Positions 11,492 through 20,805 are shown, numbered from the stretch's first letter. The stretch: 54,721 nucleotides of DNA from Devosia equisanguinis (GCA_945889015.1 CAMDBL010000005.1:1-54721); one strand, 5' to 3'. The notes: a model not told the origin generated them from the letters alone. Made by a program: numbers and translations.

Positions 11492-11711
11492 TGGAGTCCT
11501 GAGGGTCGGGATATGACGGGGCCGGGGCGCCGGCGCGGTTCGGTCGCGGTTTGTCTAGCAGGCGCGGCGGTTTGGCTCAACCCGAGTCCGCAAGTCGGGA
11601 TGGATACGGGGGCGGGGCGCGGACATCTCCGGATTGATCTGCAGCAACGACGGCGGCGGGCGGCCGATGCCATGCTTCCGGCTGCGAGATTTCACCACGT
11701 CAGGGGCACCC

Positions 11712-11975
11712 ATGAACCACCGGCATCGCAAGGTCCTTCATTCGCTGTTCGCCCATCCGGTCTCCGCCAACATCGACTTCAAGGAGGTCGTGCACGTGCT
11801 GGAGGCGCTGGGCGCCGAGATCGACAACAAGTCCGGCAACCGCGTCGGCGTGAAGCTGAACGGCCATTCCGCGGCCTTCTCCCACGTCCACCACAGTCTG
11901 CCGAAGGAGGAGGTTGTGCAGATCAAGCACTTTCTCGAGACGTGCGGGGTGAAGGCCGAGCAATACCCGGAGTGA
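11712..11975 (+). CDS. HicA-like family protein (putative type II toxin), no adjacent HicB
   Basis: 87 aa MNHRHRKVLHSLFAHPVSANIDFKEVVHVLEALGAEIDNKSGNRVGVKLNGHSAAFSHVHH... resembles chromosomal HicA-like proteins. Confidence 0.7.
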   Translation: MNHRHRKVLHSLFAHPVSANIDFKEVVHVLEALGAEIDNKSGNRVGVKLNGHSAAFSHVHHSLPKEEVVQIKHFLETCGVKAEQYPE

Positions 11976-12082
11976 GCGCTTCCCCGCGGGAAGGCGCGCG
12001 AGGCCGGCAGCCATCGGCTACGCGACCGGTGGCTGTTTGCGTTCCCGGCGTGTACTAGAGGGGTTCGACGCCTCAATCCCGG

Positions 12083-12568
12083 ATGCCGCAGATGCCCGAG
12101 TTCAAGCCGCCTCGCCCTGGCGAAGTCGCCATCACCCTGCCGCCCGCGACCGACGCCGGGTTGGTGTTCATCGGGCGGATTCGCTCGCCGTGGCCGACAC
12201 CAGACGACTGCCCAAAGAACATTCGTGAGCGGAATGAGATCGGAATCGTCGAGATCTCCGAGCCTTACGTCCAGGGATTGAAGGATATCGAGCGCTGCTC
12301 GCACGTCATCCTGCTCTATTGGCTGGATCGATCGCGCCGTGATCTGATCGTCCAGTCTCCCAGTCACGCGCCCGAGCCGCGGGGCGTGTTCGCGCTGCGA
12401 TCGCCGGTCCGGCCCAACCCGATCGGGCTTGCCGTGGTCGAACTCTTGAAGGTCGAGGGCGGCACCCTCACTGTGCGCAGCGTCGACTGCGCCGACGGCA
12501 CGCCCCTGATCGACGTGAAGCCCTATTTCGCCTCGATCGACAGCGTACCGGATGCCCGCCGTCCCTAG
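12083..12568 (+). CDS. trmO: tRNA (N6-threonylcarbamoyladenosine-A37) methyltransferase TrmO/TsaA family
   Basis: RNEIGIVEISEPYVQGLKDIERCSHVILLYWLDR...GVFALRSPVRPNPIGLAVVELLK is the TsaA/TrmO signature. Confidence 0.9.
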   Translation: MPQMPEFKPPRPGEVAITLPPATDAGLVFIGRIRSPWPTPDDCPKNIRERNEIGIVEISEPYVQGLKDIERCSHVILLYWLDRSRRDLIVQSPSHAPEPRGVFALRSPVRPNPIGLAVVELLKVEGGTLTVRSVDCADGTPLIDVKPYFASIDSVPDARRP

Positions 12569-12823
12569 CGTTCCGTCTCAGACATTTGCTTCCGCTAGCG
12601 GCTGATCCGGGCACATGTGAGACGTCAGCAACACTAGGGAATCTATGCTCTTCGTGTTGCTCTTGACACTGACGCTTGGCAGCCCGCTCTGCAGCAACCG
12701 GGGGCCAAGCTTCGGTGACGCAACACGAGCGTCCGTAGGGGGCCGACCGGAGGCGCTGCGACCCGATCCGAAGCGCGGGCGCCTGCCATCAGCAGCGCCT
12801 CAGGTCAAGTCATTTTCGACTTG

Positions 12824-12870
12824 CCGTAGTGACGCGGGCGCTTCATATTCCCCGCGTCAACTCACTACGG
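12824..12870 (+). promoter_or_regulatory. Strong hairpin upstream of the cold-shock gene (possible leader structure or terminator)
   Basis: ccgtagtgacgcggg...cccgcgtcaactcactacgg: reverse-complementary arms with one 5-nt bulge. Confidence 0.45.
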
Positions 12871-12976
12871 TTGCCCTATCGACGATCCTGTAGACGCCGA
12901 ATACGGACTGCCACTTCGCGTGAATTGATTCGGAGTCGGCACGACTTGCCGATATGAAGTGCCATGGAGAAGAACG

Positions 12977-13183
12977 ATGTCGACCGGTACGGTTAAGTGG
13001 TTCAACGCGACGAAGGGCTACGGCTTCATTCAGCCGGACGAGGGCGGCAACGACGTGTTCGTGCACATTTCGGCCGTCGAGCGCGCCGGCATGAGCAATC
13101 TCCGTGAAGGTCAGAAGCTGTCCTACGAGCTCGAGCGCGGCCGCAACGGCAAGACCGCTGCCGTCAATCTCAAGGCTATCTGA
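12977..13183 (+). CDS. Cold-shock protein (CspA family)
   Basis: [38 protein letters not shown], canonical CSD. Confidence 0.95.
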   Translation: MSTGTVKWFNATKGYGFIQPDEGGNDVFVHISAVERAGMSNLREGQKLSYELERGRNGKTAAVNLKAI

Positions 13184-13217
13184 TACATTCGACCTGTCGA
13201 TAGGGCTCGAAACGTTT

Positions 13218-13244
13218 GGGGTTGGGATTCGGCGTCCCAACCCC
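13218..13244 (+). terminator. Hairpin after cold-shock gene (candidate terminator, no U tract)
   Basis: ggggttggga-ttcggcg-tcccaacccc: perfect 10-bp stem. Confidence 0.5.
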
Positions 13245-13327
13245 GGTGCATTATGGGGTAATGCGAGCAACGGGTGATTCATGGCGATCGACCGGTGGCG
13301 AGACCCCTCAACCGAGAAGGAGAGAGC

Positions 13328-13615
13328 GTGGCAAAAGAAGAGATGCTGGAGTTCGAAGGCGTGGTGGCCGAGGTGTTGCCGGATGCGCGCTGCAAGGTGG
13401 CGCTGGACAACGGCCACGAGGTGATCGCCTACACGTCCGGTCGCATGAAGAAAAACCGCATCCGCATTCTGGCCGGCGACCGCGTCACCATCGAGATGAC
13501 GCCGTACGACCTGACCAAGGGACGCATCAACTTCCGCCACAAGGACGCCCGTGCAGCGCCCCCGGGGGCGACCGGTCCTGGTGGTGGTCAGCGCCCGCCG
13601 TCGCGCAAGCGCTGA
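13328..13615 (+). CDS. infA: Translation initiation factor IF-1 with C-terminal extension
   Basis: GTG start; [71 protein letters not shown] plus a Pro/Gly/Arg tail. Confidence 0.93.
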   Translation: MAKEEMLEFEGVVAEVLPDARCKVALDNGHEVIAYTSGRMKKNRIRILAGDRVTIEMTPYDLTKGRINFRHKDARAAPPGATGPGGGQRPPSRKR

Positions 13616-13656
13616 CGGCGAACGAAGATCACGCGCGCGGCCTTGGACCGCGCGAG

Positions 13657-13687
13657 ACGGGCGCCTCGTGCGCCCGTTTTGTTTTTG
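13657..13687 (+). terminator. Rho-independent terminator after infA
   Basis: acgggcgc-ctcgt-gcgcccgt followed by tttgttttt. Confidence 0.85.
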
Positions 13688-13736
13688 TGTCGAGCCCACA
13701 TCGTGCCCGCGCGCGGCCCGGTTGTCGGGCAGTTCT

Positions 13737-14714
13737 TCACATCGTCACGACGACGTTGCCGATGTGCTTGCCCTGCTCCACCGCCTCGTGTGCGTCGGCG
13801 ATGCGGTCCAGCGGGTAGGTCGCGGCGATCGCGTGCTGCAGCGTGCCGGCCTCGAGCAGCCGCGTCAGGTGCGCCTCGGCCGCGCGGCGGCTGTCGCTCG
13901 CCAGCTCGTAGACGATGAAGAAGCGGATGCCGATCCCCTGCACGATCATGCGCGTGAACTCGACGCCGACCTGCTGGTTGTTGGTGCCGTAGGCGGCGAC
14001 GAAGCCGTCCTTGGCGATGATGTCGGGCAGCAGCTTGCCGTGTCCGGCGATGTCGAGGTCGACGAGGCGGTCGACGCCGCGCCCGCCGGTGATCTCGCGC
14101 ACGCGCTCGACCAGGTTCTCCGTCTTGTAGTTGATGCAGTGGTCGGCGCCGGCAGTTTTTGCATGGGCGGCCTTCGCGTCACCGCTGATCGAGGTCAGGA
14201 TCTGGCGCGCGCCGAGCAGGCGGGCGAGTTGGATCGCATAATGGCCGACGCCGCCCGCGCCGCCGGATACCAGCACGCTCTTGCCGGTGACGCCACCGTC
14301 CGTCGTCAGCGCGCGATAGGCGGTCAGCAGCGGAATGCCGAAGCAGGCGCCGGCCTCGAACGGGGTGCTGGCGGGCAGGCGGACGGCCTGCTCGTCGGCC
14401 ACCGTGATCATGGTGGCGCAGGTGCCGAACGGGCGCTTCCACTGGCCATTCCAGACCCAGACCCGCTCGCCGACGCGGCCGGGCGCAACACCCGCGCCGA
14501 CTTTGTCGATGACGCCGGCACCGTCGCTGTGGGGAATGATGCGAGGGGCGATCATCGGGCGCGAGCCCATGCGCGCCTTCCAGTCGGACGGATTGACGCC
14601 CGATGTGGCGAGCTTGACCCGCACTTCGCCCGGACCCGGCTCCGGATCGGCCATGTCGCCGACCACCAGCGTCTCGCGTGCTGCTCCCGTGCGCTCGTAC
14701 CATGCGGCCCGCAT
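13737..14714 (-). CDS. MDR family NADPH:quinone reductase / zinc-binding dehydrogenase
   Basis: MRAAWYERTGAARETLVVGDMADPEPGPGEVRVKLATSGVNPSDWK...GGAGGVGHYAIQLARLLGA. Confidence 0.9.
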   Translation of the reverse strand: MRAAWYERTGAARETLVVGDMADPEPGPGEVRVKLATSGVNPSDWKARMGSRPMIAPRIIPHSDGAGVIDKVGAGVAPGRVGERVWVWNGQWKRPFGTCATMITVADEQAVRLPASTPFEAGACFGIPLLTAYRALTTDGGVTGKSVLVSGGAGGVGHYAIQLARLLGARQILTSISGDAKAAHAKTAGADHCINYKTENLVERVREITGGRGVDRLVDLDIAGHGKLLPDIIAKDGFVAAYGTNNQQVGVEFTRMIVQGIGIRFFIVYELASDSRRAAEAHLTRLLEAGTLQHAIAATYPLDRIADAHEAVEQGKHIGNVVVTM

Positions 14715-14752
14715 GTCTCTCTCCCTGGATGTGCGTTGAGTTGTGTGGCGAT

Positions 14753-14817
14753 GGGGCGAGACCCCTCGCCCAAACGGTGCATGCCTTTTGAAACCTTCAG
14801 GCGAGGGGGCTGACCCC
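14753..14817. repeat. GGGGTCAGMCCCCTCGCC-type palindromic intergenic repeat, copy 1
   Basis: ggggcgagacccctcgccc...ggcgagggggctgacccc arms; matches copies at 34829 and 36029. Confidence 0.75.
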
Positions 14818-14977
14818 CTGCTGCGTGTGCGGCACCGTATCAGGTTCGGCGGGGGCGGCAACGCCGTCGTGCGCGCCGGCCCGAGGCTGGTCGCTCTTCC
14901 TCGGTCCCGGCTTTTCCTTTACCTCGAAGAGGGCGGCGCCGCGGCCGCACCAGCCCAGACCGGGAGCAGGATGCCCG

Positions 14978-16348
14978 ATGCCGAAAGAGATCCGCCTCAA
15001 CGCTTTCGACATGAGCTGCGTCGTGCACCAGTCGCCGGGATTGTGGACGCATCCGCGCGACCGTTCGCTCGGCTACAACACGCTCGACTATTGGGTCGAC
15101 CTCGCCCGCATCGCCGAGCGGGGACTGTTCGACGCGGTGTTCATCGCCGATGTGCTCGGCATCTACGACGTGTACCGTGGCGGCGCGACGACGGCGCTCG
15201 AGCATGCGGTGCAGGTGCCGGTCAACGATCCGATGATGTCGATCTCGGCGATGGCAGCGGCGACGGAGCACTTGGGCTTCGGCGTCACCTGCGGCATCTC
15301 CTACGAGCATCCCTATCCGTTCGCGCGCCGCATGAGCACGCTCGACCATCTGACCAGGGGGCGGATCGGCTGGAACATCGTCACCGGCTATCTCGACAGC
15401 GCCGCGCGCGGCATGGGTGAGCCGGGCCAAACCGAGCACGACACCCGCTACGACATGGCCGAGGACTACATGGAGGTGGTCTACAAGCTGTGGGAGGGAA
15501 GCTGGGAGGATGGGGCAGTGCTGCGCGACCGGACGAGCCGGCGTTTTGCGGACGCCACGCGCATCCACCGCATCACCCACGACGGCCCCTATTTCCGTAC
15601 CGACGCCGTGCACCTGTGCGAGCCCTCGCCGCAGCGCACGCCCGTGCTCTATCAAGCGGGCTCCTCGGGACGCGGCCGCACGTTCGCGGCTGATCACGCG
15701 GAATGCGTCTTCATCAACGGCCCGACGCAATCCGTGATCGGCCGCACCGTATCGGCCTTGCGCGGCAGCGCGGTCGATGCGGGTCGCGATCCGGCGGAGC
15801 TGCTGATCTTCACGATGATGACGGTCATCACCGGGCGGACCGGCAAGGAAGCGCACGACAAGCTCGCGGAGTACCGGGCTCACGTCGACGAGGACGGCGC
15901 ACTGACGCTGATGTCGGGCTGGACCGGGCTGGACTTCTCCAAGCTCGATCCCGATGCGCCCCTTCAATTCCAGAAGACCGATGCCCAGATCTCGGCTCTG
16001 CAGGCCTTCACCACCAATGCCGATCCCGGACGCGTGTGGACGGCGCGCGAGATCGCCCGTCACGCCTGCATCGGCGGTCGCGGGCCGATGCTCGTCGGCT
16101 CGGCGGAGGAGGTGGCAGACGGTCTGCAGGACTGGGTGGAGAAGACGGGTGTCGACGGCTTCAACCTCGCGTATGCGCTGGCACACGAGTCGGTGGCCGA
16201 CATCGCCGATCTGGTGGTGCCGATCCTGCAGGAGCGCGGCGTGTTCAAGCGGGTGTATGCGCCGGGCACGCTGCGCGAGAAGCTCTATGGACTTGGGCGG
16301 GCGCGGCTCGGCGAGCGCCATCCGGCGGCGCGCTATCGGCGGGGATGA
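14978..16348 (+). CDS. NtaA/SnaA/DszA-type LLM class flavin-dependent monooxygenase
   Basis: MPKEIRLNAFDMSCVVHQSPGLWTHPRDRSLGYNTLDYWVDLARIAERGLFDAVFIADVLG..., RIGWNIVTGYLDSAARGMG. Confidence 0.92.
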   Translation: MPKEIRLNAFDMSCVVHQSPGLWTHPRDRSLGYNTLDYWVDLARIAERGLFDAVFIADVLGIYDVYRGGATTALEHAVQVPVNDPMMSISAMAAATEHLGFGVTCGISYEHPYPFARRMSTLDHLTRGRIGWNIVTGYLDSAARGMGEPGQTEHDTRYDMAEDYMEVVYKLWEGSWEDGAVLRDRTSRRFADATRIHRITHDGPYFRTDAVHLCEPSPQRTPVLYQAGSSGRGRTFAADHAECVFINGPTQSVIGRTVSALRGSAVDAGRDPAELLIFTMMTVITGRTGKEAHDKLAEYRAHVDEDGALTLMSGWTGLDFSKLDPDAPLQFQKTDAQISALQAFTTNADPGRVWTAREIARHACIGGRGPMLVGSAEEVADGLQDWVEKTGVDGFNLAYALAHESVADIADLVVPILQERGVFKRVYAPGTLREKLYGLGRARLGERHPAARYRRG

Positions 16349-16369
16349 ATGCAAGTTGCGAGAAATGAC

Positions 16370-17404
16370 ATGACACACCCCATCGAACTCGGCCTCGATA
16401 CCTTCGGCGATCGCACTACGGATTCGGCCGGCGCGCTGGTGCCCTATGCGCAGGTGATCCGCAATCTGGTCGAGCAGGCCGTGCTTGCCGACGAGACCGG
16501 CGTTGATTTCATCGGCGTCGGCGAGCATCACCGCGACGACTTCGCGGTCTCCGCGCCCGAGGTTGTTCTGGCGGGGATCGCCACGCGCACCAAGCGCATC
16601 CGGCTCGGCTCGGCCGTCACCGTTCTTTCGTCGGACGATCCGGTTCGCGTCTATCAGCGCTTCGCCACCGTCGATGCCCTCTCGAACGGACGCGCGGAGG
16701 TGATCCTGGGACGCGGCTCGTTCACGGAGTCGTTTCCACTCTTCGGGTTCGATCTCAGGCAATACGAGCAGCTGTTCGACGACAAGCTCGATCTGTTCGC
16801 GCGCCTGCTCCCGCAGGAGCCGGTGACCTGGAGCGGCAAGACGCGCGCACCGCTGACCAACCAGCGCGTTTTCCCGACGATCGAGACCGGCACGCTCAAG
16901 ACCTGGATCGGCGTCGGCGGCAGTCCGGAGTCGATCGTGCGGGCGGCGCGCTACGGGCTGCCGCTGATGCTCGCGATCATCGGCGGGGCGCCCGCGCGTT
17001 TCGCGCCGTATGCGGAGATGTATCGCGAGGCGTCGGCGCAGCTCGGCCAGTCGGCGACGCTCCCGATCGGCGTGCATTCGCCGGGGCACGTGGCGGAAAC
17101 CGACGAGCAGGCGCGCGACAGGATGTGGCCGGCCTACAAGGGCATGCACGACCGGATCGGCCGCGGGCGTGGCTGGGGGCCGATGAGCCGGGCTGATTTC
17201 GATCGCGAGGTCGAGCGCGGCTCGCTCTACGTTGGCGCGCCCGAGACGGTGGCGCGTAAGATCGCCGCGACCGTAAAGGCGCTGGGGCTCGCCCGCTTCG
17301 ATCTCAAGTACAGCGCCGGTACGCTCTCGCACGACAGCATGATGCACTGCATCGAGCTCTACGGCCGCCGCGTCATCCCGCTGGTGCGCGAGATGCTCGC
17401 GTAG
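16370..17404 (+). CDS. LLM class flavin-dependent oxidoreductase (luciferase-like)
   Basis: MTHPIELGLDTFGDRTTDSAGALVPYAQVIRNLVEQAVLADETGVDFIGVGEHHRDDFAVSAPEVVLAGIA. Confidence 0.92.
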   Translation: MTHPIELGLDTFGDRTTDSAGALVPYAQVIRNLVEQAVLADETGVDFIGVGEHHRDDFAVSAPEVVLAGIATRTKRIRLGSAVTVLSSDDPVRVYQRFATVDALSNGRAEVILGRGSFTESFPLFGFDLRQYEQLFDDKLDLFARLLPQEPVTWSGKTRAPLTNQRVFPTIETGTLKTWIGVGGSPESIVRAARYGLPLMLAIIGGAPARFAPYAEMYREASAQLGQSATLPIGVHSPGHVAETDEQARDRMWPAYKGMHDRIGRGRGWGPMSRADFDREVERGSLYVGAPETVARKIAATVKALGLARFDLKYSAGTLSHDSMMHCIELYGRRVIPLVREMLA

Positions 17405-17407
17405 GGC

Positions 17408-18610
17408 TCAGGGCAACGGTTCGGTCGTGTACAGCGTCACGCGCAGGCCGCCGTGCGAGACCGGCGGTCCTGGAGGCTTGAACGGCAGACCGGTCGCCTT
17501 CGCCAGCGCCGCCTCGCTGGTGATCAGGCCGACGCGCCAGCCGTGGAAGCGCGACTTCAAGCTCTGACCGAGCGCCTGATAGAGCGCGTGCAGGCCTTGT
17601 TTGTCGCCGATGCGCGCGCCGTAGGGTGGATTGACGATGACGAGGCCCGGAGGGCCCGCCGGCGCGACGAGATCGTTGACCGAGAGCTGCTGAAACTCCG
17701 TCGTCGCGGCAACGCCGGCGCGCTCCGCATTGGCACGGCTCATCGCGACCGCGCCCGCGTCCCAGTCGCTGCCGTAGAAGCCCAAGGTTGCAAACTCCCC
17801 CCTCGTGGGGGAGGGTTGGGGAGGAGGGGATCGCAGACCGTCGGCCGCGGGGGCTCCCCCCACCCCTAACCCCTCCCCACGGGGGGGAGGGGGAGAATCC
17901 CGCATCGCCTTCCACGCCACCGGATCGAAAGTGGCGAGCTGCTCGAACGCGAACGACCGCGCCCGTCCCGGCTTCAGGCCGGCTGCGATCTCGGCCGCCT
18001 CGATGACGAAGGTGCCCGAGCCGCACATCGGATCGAGCACCGGCTCGTGGCCGTCGTAGCCGCACTGGCGCAGGAACAGCGCTGCCATCGTCTCGCGCAT
18101 CGGCGCCTTGGCGACGGCTTCCTTGAAGCCCCGCTTGTGCAGCGGCTCGCCTGAGGTGTCGATCCCGATCGTGCACAGATCGTCCTCGATGCGGACCCGC
18201 ACGCAGACGGCGGCGTCCGGCGAGAACGGAGCGCCGAGTTCCTCGCGGATGGCGCGCTCGATGCGCTCGGCGGCAGCCCCCGAATGATAGATGCGGGAGG
18301 TGGCGCACGTCGCCTCGACGCGGAAGGCGACGTCCTTCCGCAACACGTTCGCCCACGGCACTTTACGGGCCCGCTTGTCGAGCTGCGACAGGTGCACGGC
18401 ATGGAAGGCTGCAAAGTGCGCGACGACGCGACCGGCGCCGCGCAAGGCGAGGTTCGCCCGCCAGACGTGGGACCAGCCGCCGCGCACCATGACGCCGCCG
18501 GGCCGCGTCATCGGCTTCGTGAAGCCGATCTCGCGGGCCTCGTAGGCGAGCCATCGCTCCTGCCCCGGCGTCGTCATCAGGAAGATCTCGAACGCGTCAT
18601 CCATGCTCAT
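17408..18610 (-). CDS. THUMP domain class I SAM-dependent RNA methyltransferase (RlmL-like)
   Basis: 400 aa; LDPMCGSGTFVIEAAEIAAG and VIVNPPYGARIG motifs; contains a repeat-encoded insertion (see findings). Confidence 0.9.
   Translation of the reverse strand: MSMDDAFEIFLMTTPGQERWLAYEAREIGFTKPMTRPGGVMVRGGWSHVWRANLALRGAGRVVAHFAAFHAVHLSQLDKRARKVPWANVLRKDVAFRVEATCATSRIYHSGAAAERIERAIREELGAPFSPDAAVCVRVRIEDDLCTIGIDTSGEPLHKRGFKEAVAKAPMRETMAALFLRQCGYDGHEPVLDPMCGSGTFVIEAAEIAAGLKPGRARSFAFEQLATFDPVAWKAMRDSPPPPRGEGLGVGGAPAADGLRSPPPQPSPTRGEFATLGFYGSDWDAGAVAMSRANAERAGVAATTEFQQLSVNDLVAPAGPPGLVIVNPPYGARIGDKQGLHALYQALGQSLKSRFHGWRVGLITSEAALAKATGLPFKPPGPPVSHGGLRVTLYTTEPLP
17795..17895. repeat. Palindromic ccccacccctaacccctcccc-type repeat embedded in the methyltransferase CDS
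   Basis: ctcccccctcgtgggggagggttgggg...ccccacccctaacccctccccacgggggggaggggga; same family as 36858-36962. Confidence 0.8.
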
Positions 18611-18619
18611 GAGAGGTTA

Positions 18620-19849
18620 TCACCGTCCATCGCCTAGGGCCTTGGCGAGGTCGGCGAGGCTCGTCAGGTTGTGGCAGGGCTTCAAGTCGGTGATGTGGGC
18701 CGCGAGCGCCCGAGCCCCGGCCGCGATCGGCTCGTAGCGGTCGTAGCGCAAGAGCGGATTGAGCCAGACCAGGCGGCGGGAGTTGGCGCGCAACTTCCGC
18801 GCCGCCCGCTCGATGCCCTCGCCGCCCTCGCGATCCAGACCGTCCGTGAACAGCAAGACGGTGGCGTTTTGACCGAGCACGCGGCGCGCCCAGTGCTTGT
18901 TGAAGTCGTCGAGCGCGGCGCCGATCCGGGTGCCGCCGGACCAATCCGTGACTTGGTGCGCGACCTTGGAGATGGCCGCGTCCGGGTCGCGATTGGAGAG
19001 CTCGCGGGTGACGTTGGAGAGGTGCGTGCCGAACAGGAAGGCCGAGACGCGGTCGCTCTCGTTGGTCAACGCGTAGAGGAAATGCAGGAACACGCGCGCG
19101 TAGGTGTCCATGCTGCCGGAGATGTCGCACAGCACTACGATCGGCGGCCGGCGCCAGCGGCGCTGCTTCCATGCGGGCTGCAGGCTGTCGCCGCCCTTGG
19201 CCGCGGTCTCGCGCATCAGCCGGCGCAGGTCGAGGCGCTCGGGGCGGTGTCCGCGCTCGAAGCGCCGGGTCCGGATCGGCCGTGTCGTCAGCATCAGGTT
19301 GCGGATGGCGCGGCGCGCCGCGACCTGCTCCTCCGCGCTCATCTGCTCGAAGTCCTTGGTCTGCGAGACGTCGGAGTCGGAGAACGTGCCGATGGTGTCG
19401 AACTCGATCTCTTGCTGCTCGGGTTCGGGCGGCTTGCGGTCATTGCCGGCGAGCAGGCTTTCGGACAGGCGCCGGGACAAGGTCTGCTGCGGTGGCGCGC
19501 CGGGCTCGGGCGACGACGGCAGCATCAGCGACATCATCTGCTCGAGATACCCCGGGTCCTTCCAGAACATCAGGAAGGCCTGGTTGAAGATGTCGTGCTC
19601 CGAGCGGCGGTTCACGAACACCGCGTGCAGTGTCCAGTACAACACCTTGGGGCTCTCGATGCCGGCCGCGATCACCGCGCGCGTCGCCGTGACGATCTTG
19701 TCCGGCCCGACCGGCAGGCCCGAGGCCCTCAGCAGGCGGCCGAAATGCAGGATGTTCTCCGCGATCCGCCCGCCATCCACCTCCGACGCGATCAGATTGG
19801 GCGCGAGGCGGGTGGCGGTGGGGGGTGGGCTGCTCGGTGTTGCGATCAA
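18620..19849 (-). CDS. VWA domain-containing CoxE-like protein
   Basis: Domain includes RRWRRPPIVVLCDISGSMDTYARVFLHFLYAL (MIDAS DISGSM). TTG start at 19849 overlaps the upstream stop (TTGA); the 937-aa listed ORF is over-extended. Confidence 0.85.
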   Translation of the reverse strand: MIATPSSPPPTATRLAPNLIASEVDGGRIAENILHFGRLLRASGLPVGPDKIVTATRAVIAAGIESPKVLYWTLHAVFVNRRSEHDIFNQAFLMFWKDPGYLEQMMSLMLPSSPEPGAPPQQTLSRRLSESLLAGNDRKPPEPEQQEIEFDTIGTFSDSDVSQTKDFEQMSAEEQVAARRAIRNLMLTTRPIRTRRFERGHRPERLDLRRLMRETAAKGGDSLQPAWKQRRWRRPPIVVLCDISGSMDTYARVFLHFLYALTNESDRVSAFLFGTHLSNVTRELSNRDPDAAISKVAHQVTDWSGGTRIGAALDDFNKHWARRVLGQNATVLLFTDGLDREGGEGIERAARKLRANSRRLVWLNPLLRYDRYEPIAAGARALAAHITDLKPCHNLTSLADLAKALGDGR

Positions 19850-20805
19850 CCCACGCTCCCCGCCACGCTGCGGGCATCCGATTTCACCTTCTCGATCAGG
19901 CGGGCGGCCTCGCTGCCTTTTATCCGGGAGATGTCGTCCTGGTACTTGAGCAGCGTGCCGAGGGTGGAATCGACCTTCTGCGGATCGAGCGCGACGGTGT
20001 TGAGCGACGACAGCGCCTGCGCCCAGTTGATGCTCTCGGCGATGCCGGGATTCTTGTAGAGGTCCATCTGCCTGAGCGCCTGGATGAAGGCGACGATCTG
20101 CCGGGTCAGCTCTGCGGGGGCTCCGGGCACCTTCAAGTGCAGGATCGCCTTCTCGCGCTCCGCGTTCGGGTAATCCACCCAATGATAGAAGCAGCGGCGG
20201 CGCACCGCGTCGTGCACCTCGCGGGTACGGTTCGACGTCAGGATGGTGATCGGCGGCTCGACGGCCTTGATGGTGCCGAGCTCGGGGATCGTCACCTGGT
20301 AGTCGGCGAGAATCTCGAGCAGGTAGGCCTCGAACGGCTCGTCGGCGCGGTCGAGCTCGTCGATCAGCAGAACCGGGGCCGCGCCCGACGCCGACAGCTC
20401 GAGCGCCTGCAGCAGCGGCCGCTTCATCAGGTAGGCGGCGGTGTAGATGTCGCGCTCCATCGCGGCGACGTCGCCACGCCCGCCTGGACCGGCGGCGTGC
20501 GCGGCCTCGGCGGCGCGGATATGCAGGAGCTGGCGCGAGTAGTTCCATTCGTAGACGGCCGAGGACACGTCGAGGCCCTCGTAGCACTGCAGCCGCACCA
20601 GCGGACGGCCGAGGACGGCGGCGAGCACGCGCGCGATCTCGGTCTTGCCGACGCCGGCGTCGCCCTCGAGCAGCAGTGGCCTCTGCAACTTGATCGCCAG
20701 AAAGACGGAGGTCGAAAGTGCCTCGTCGGCGAGGTAGCCGCCGGATTCCAGCAGGGCGCGGGTCTCGGCGACGGAGGTGGGGATCTTGGTCGGGTGTGCG
20801 GTCAT
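19846..20805 (-). CDS. MoxR family AAA ATPase
   Basis: RPLLLEGDAGVGKTEIARVLAAVLGRPLVRLQCYEGLD, APVLLIDELDRADEPFEAYLLEIL. Confidence 0.93.
   Translation of the reverse strand: MTAHPTKIPTSVAETRALLESGGYLADEALSTSVFLAIKLQRPLLLEGDAGVGKTEIARVLAAVLGRPLVRLQCYEGLDVSSAVYEWNYSRQLLHIRAAEAAHAAGPGGRGDVAAMERDIYTAAYLMKRPLLQALELSASGAAPVLLIDELDRADEPFEAYLLEILADYQVTIPELGTIKAVEPPITILTSNRTREVHDAVRRRCFYHWVDYPNAEREKAILHLKVPGAPAELTRQIVAFIQALRQMDLYKNPGIAESINWAQALSSLNTVALDPQKVDSTLGTLLKYQDDISRIKGSEAARLIEKVKSDARSVAGSVG

Noticed and set aside
14840-17347. 835-aa - strand ORF
   Set aside because: Antisense to two clear flavin monooxygenase genes.
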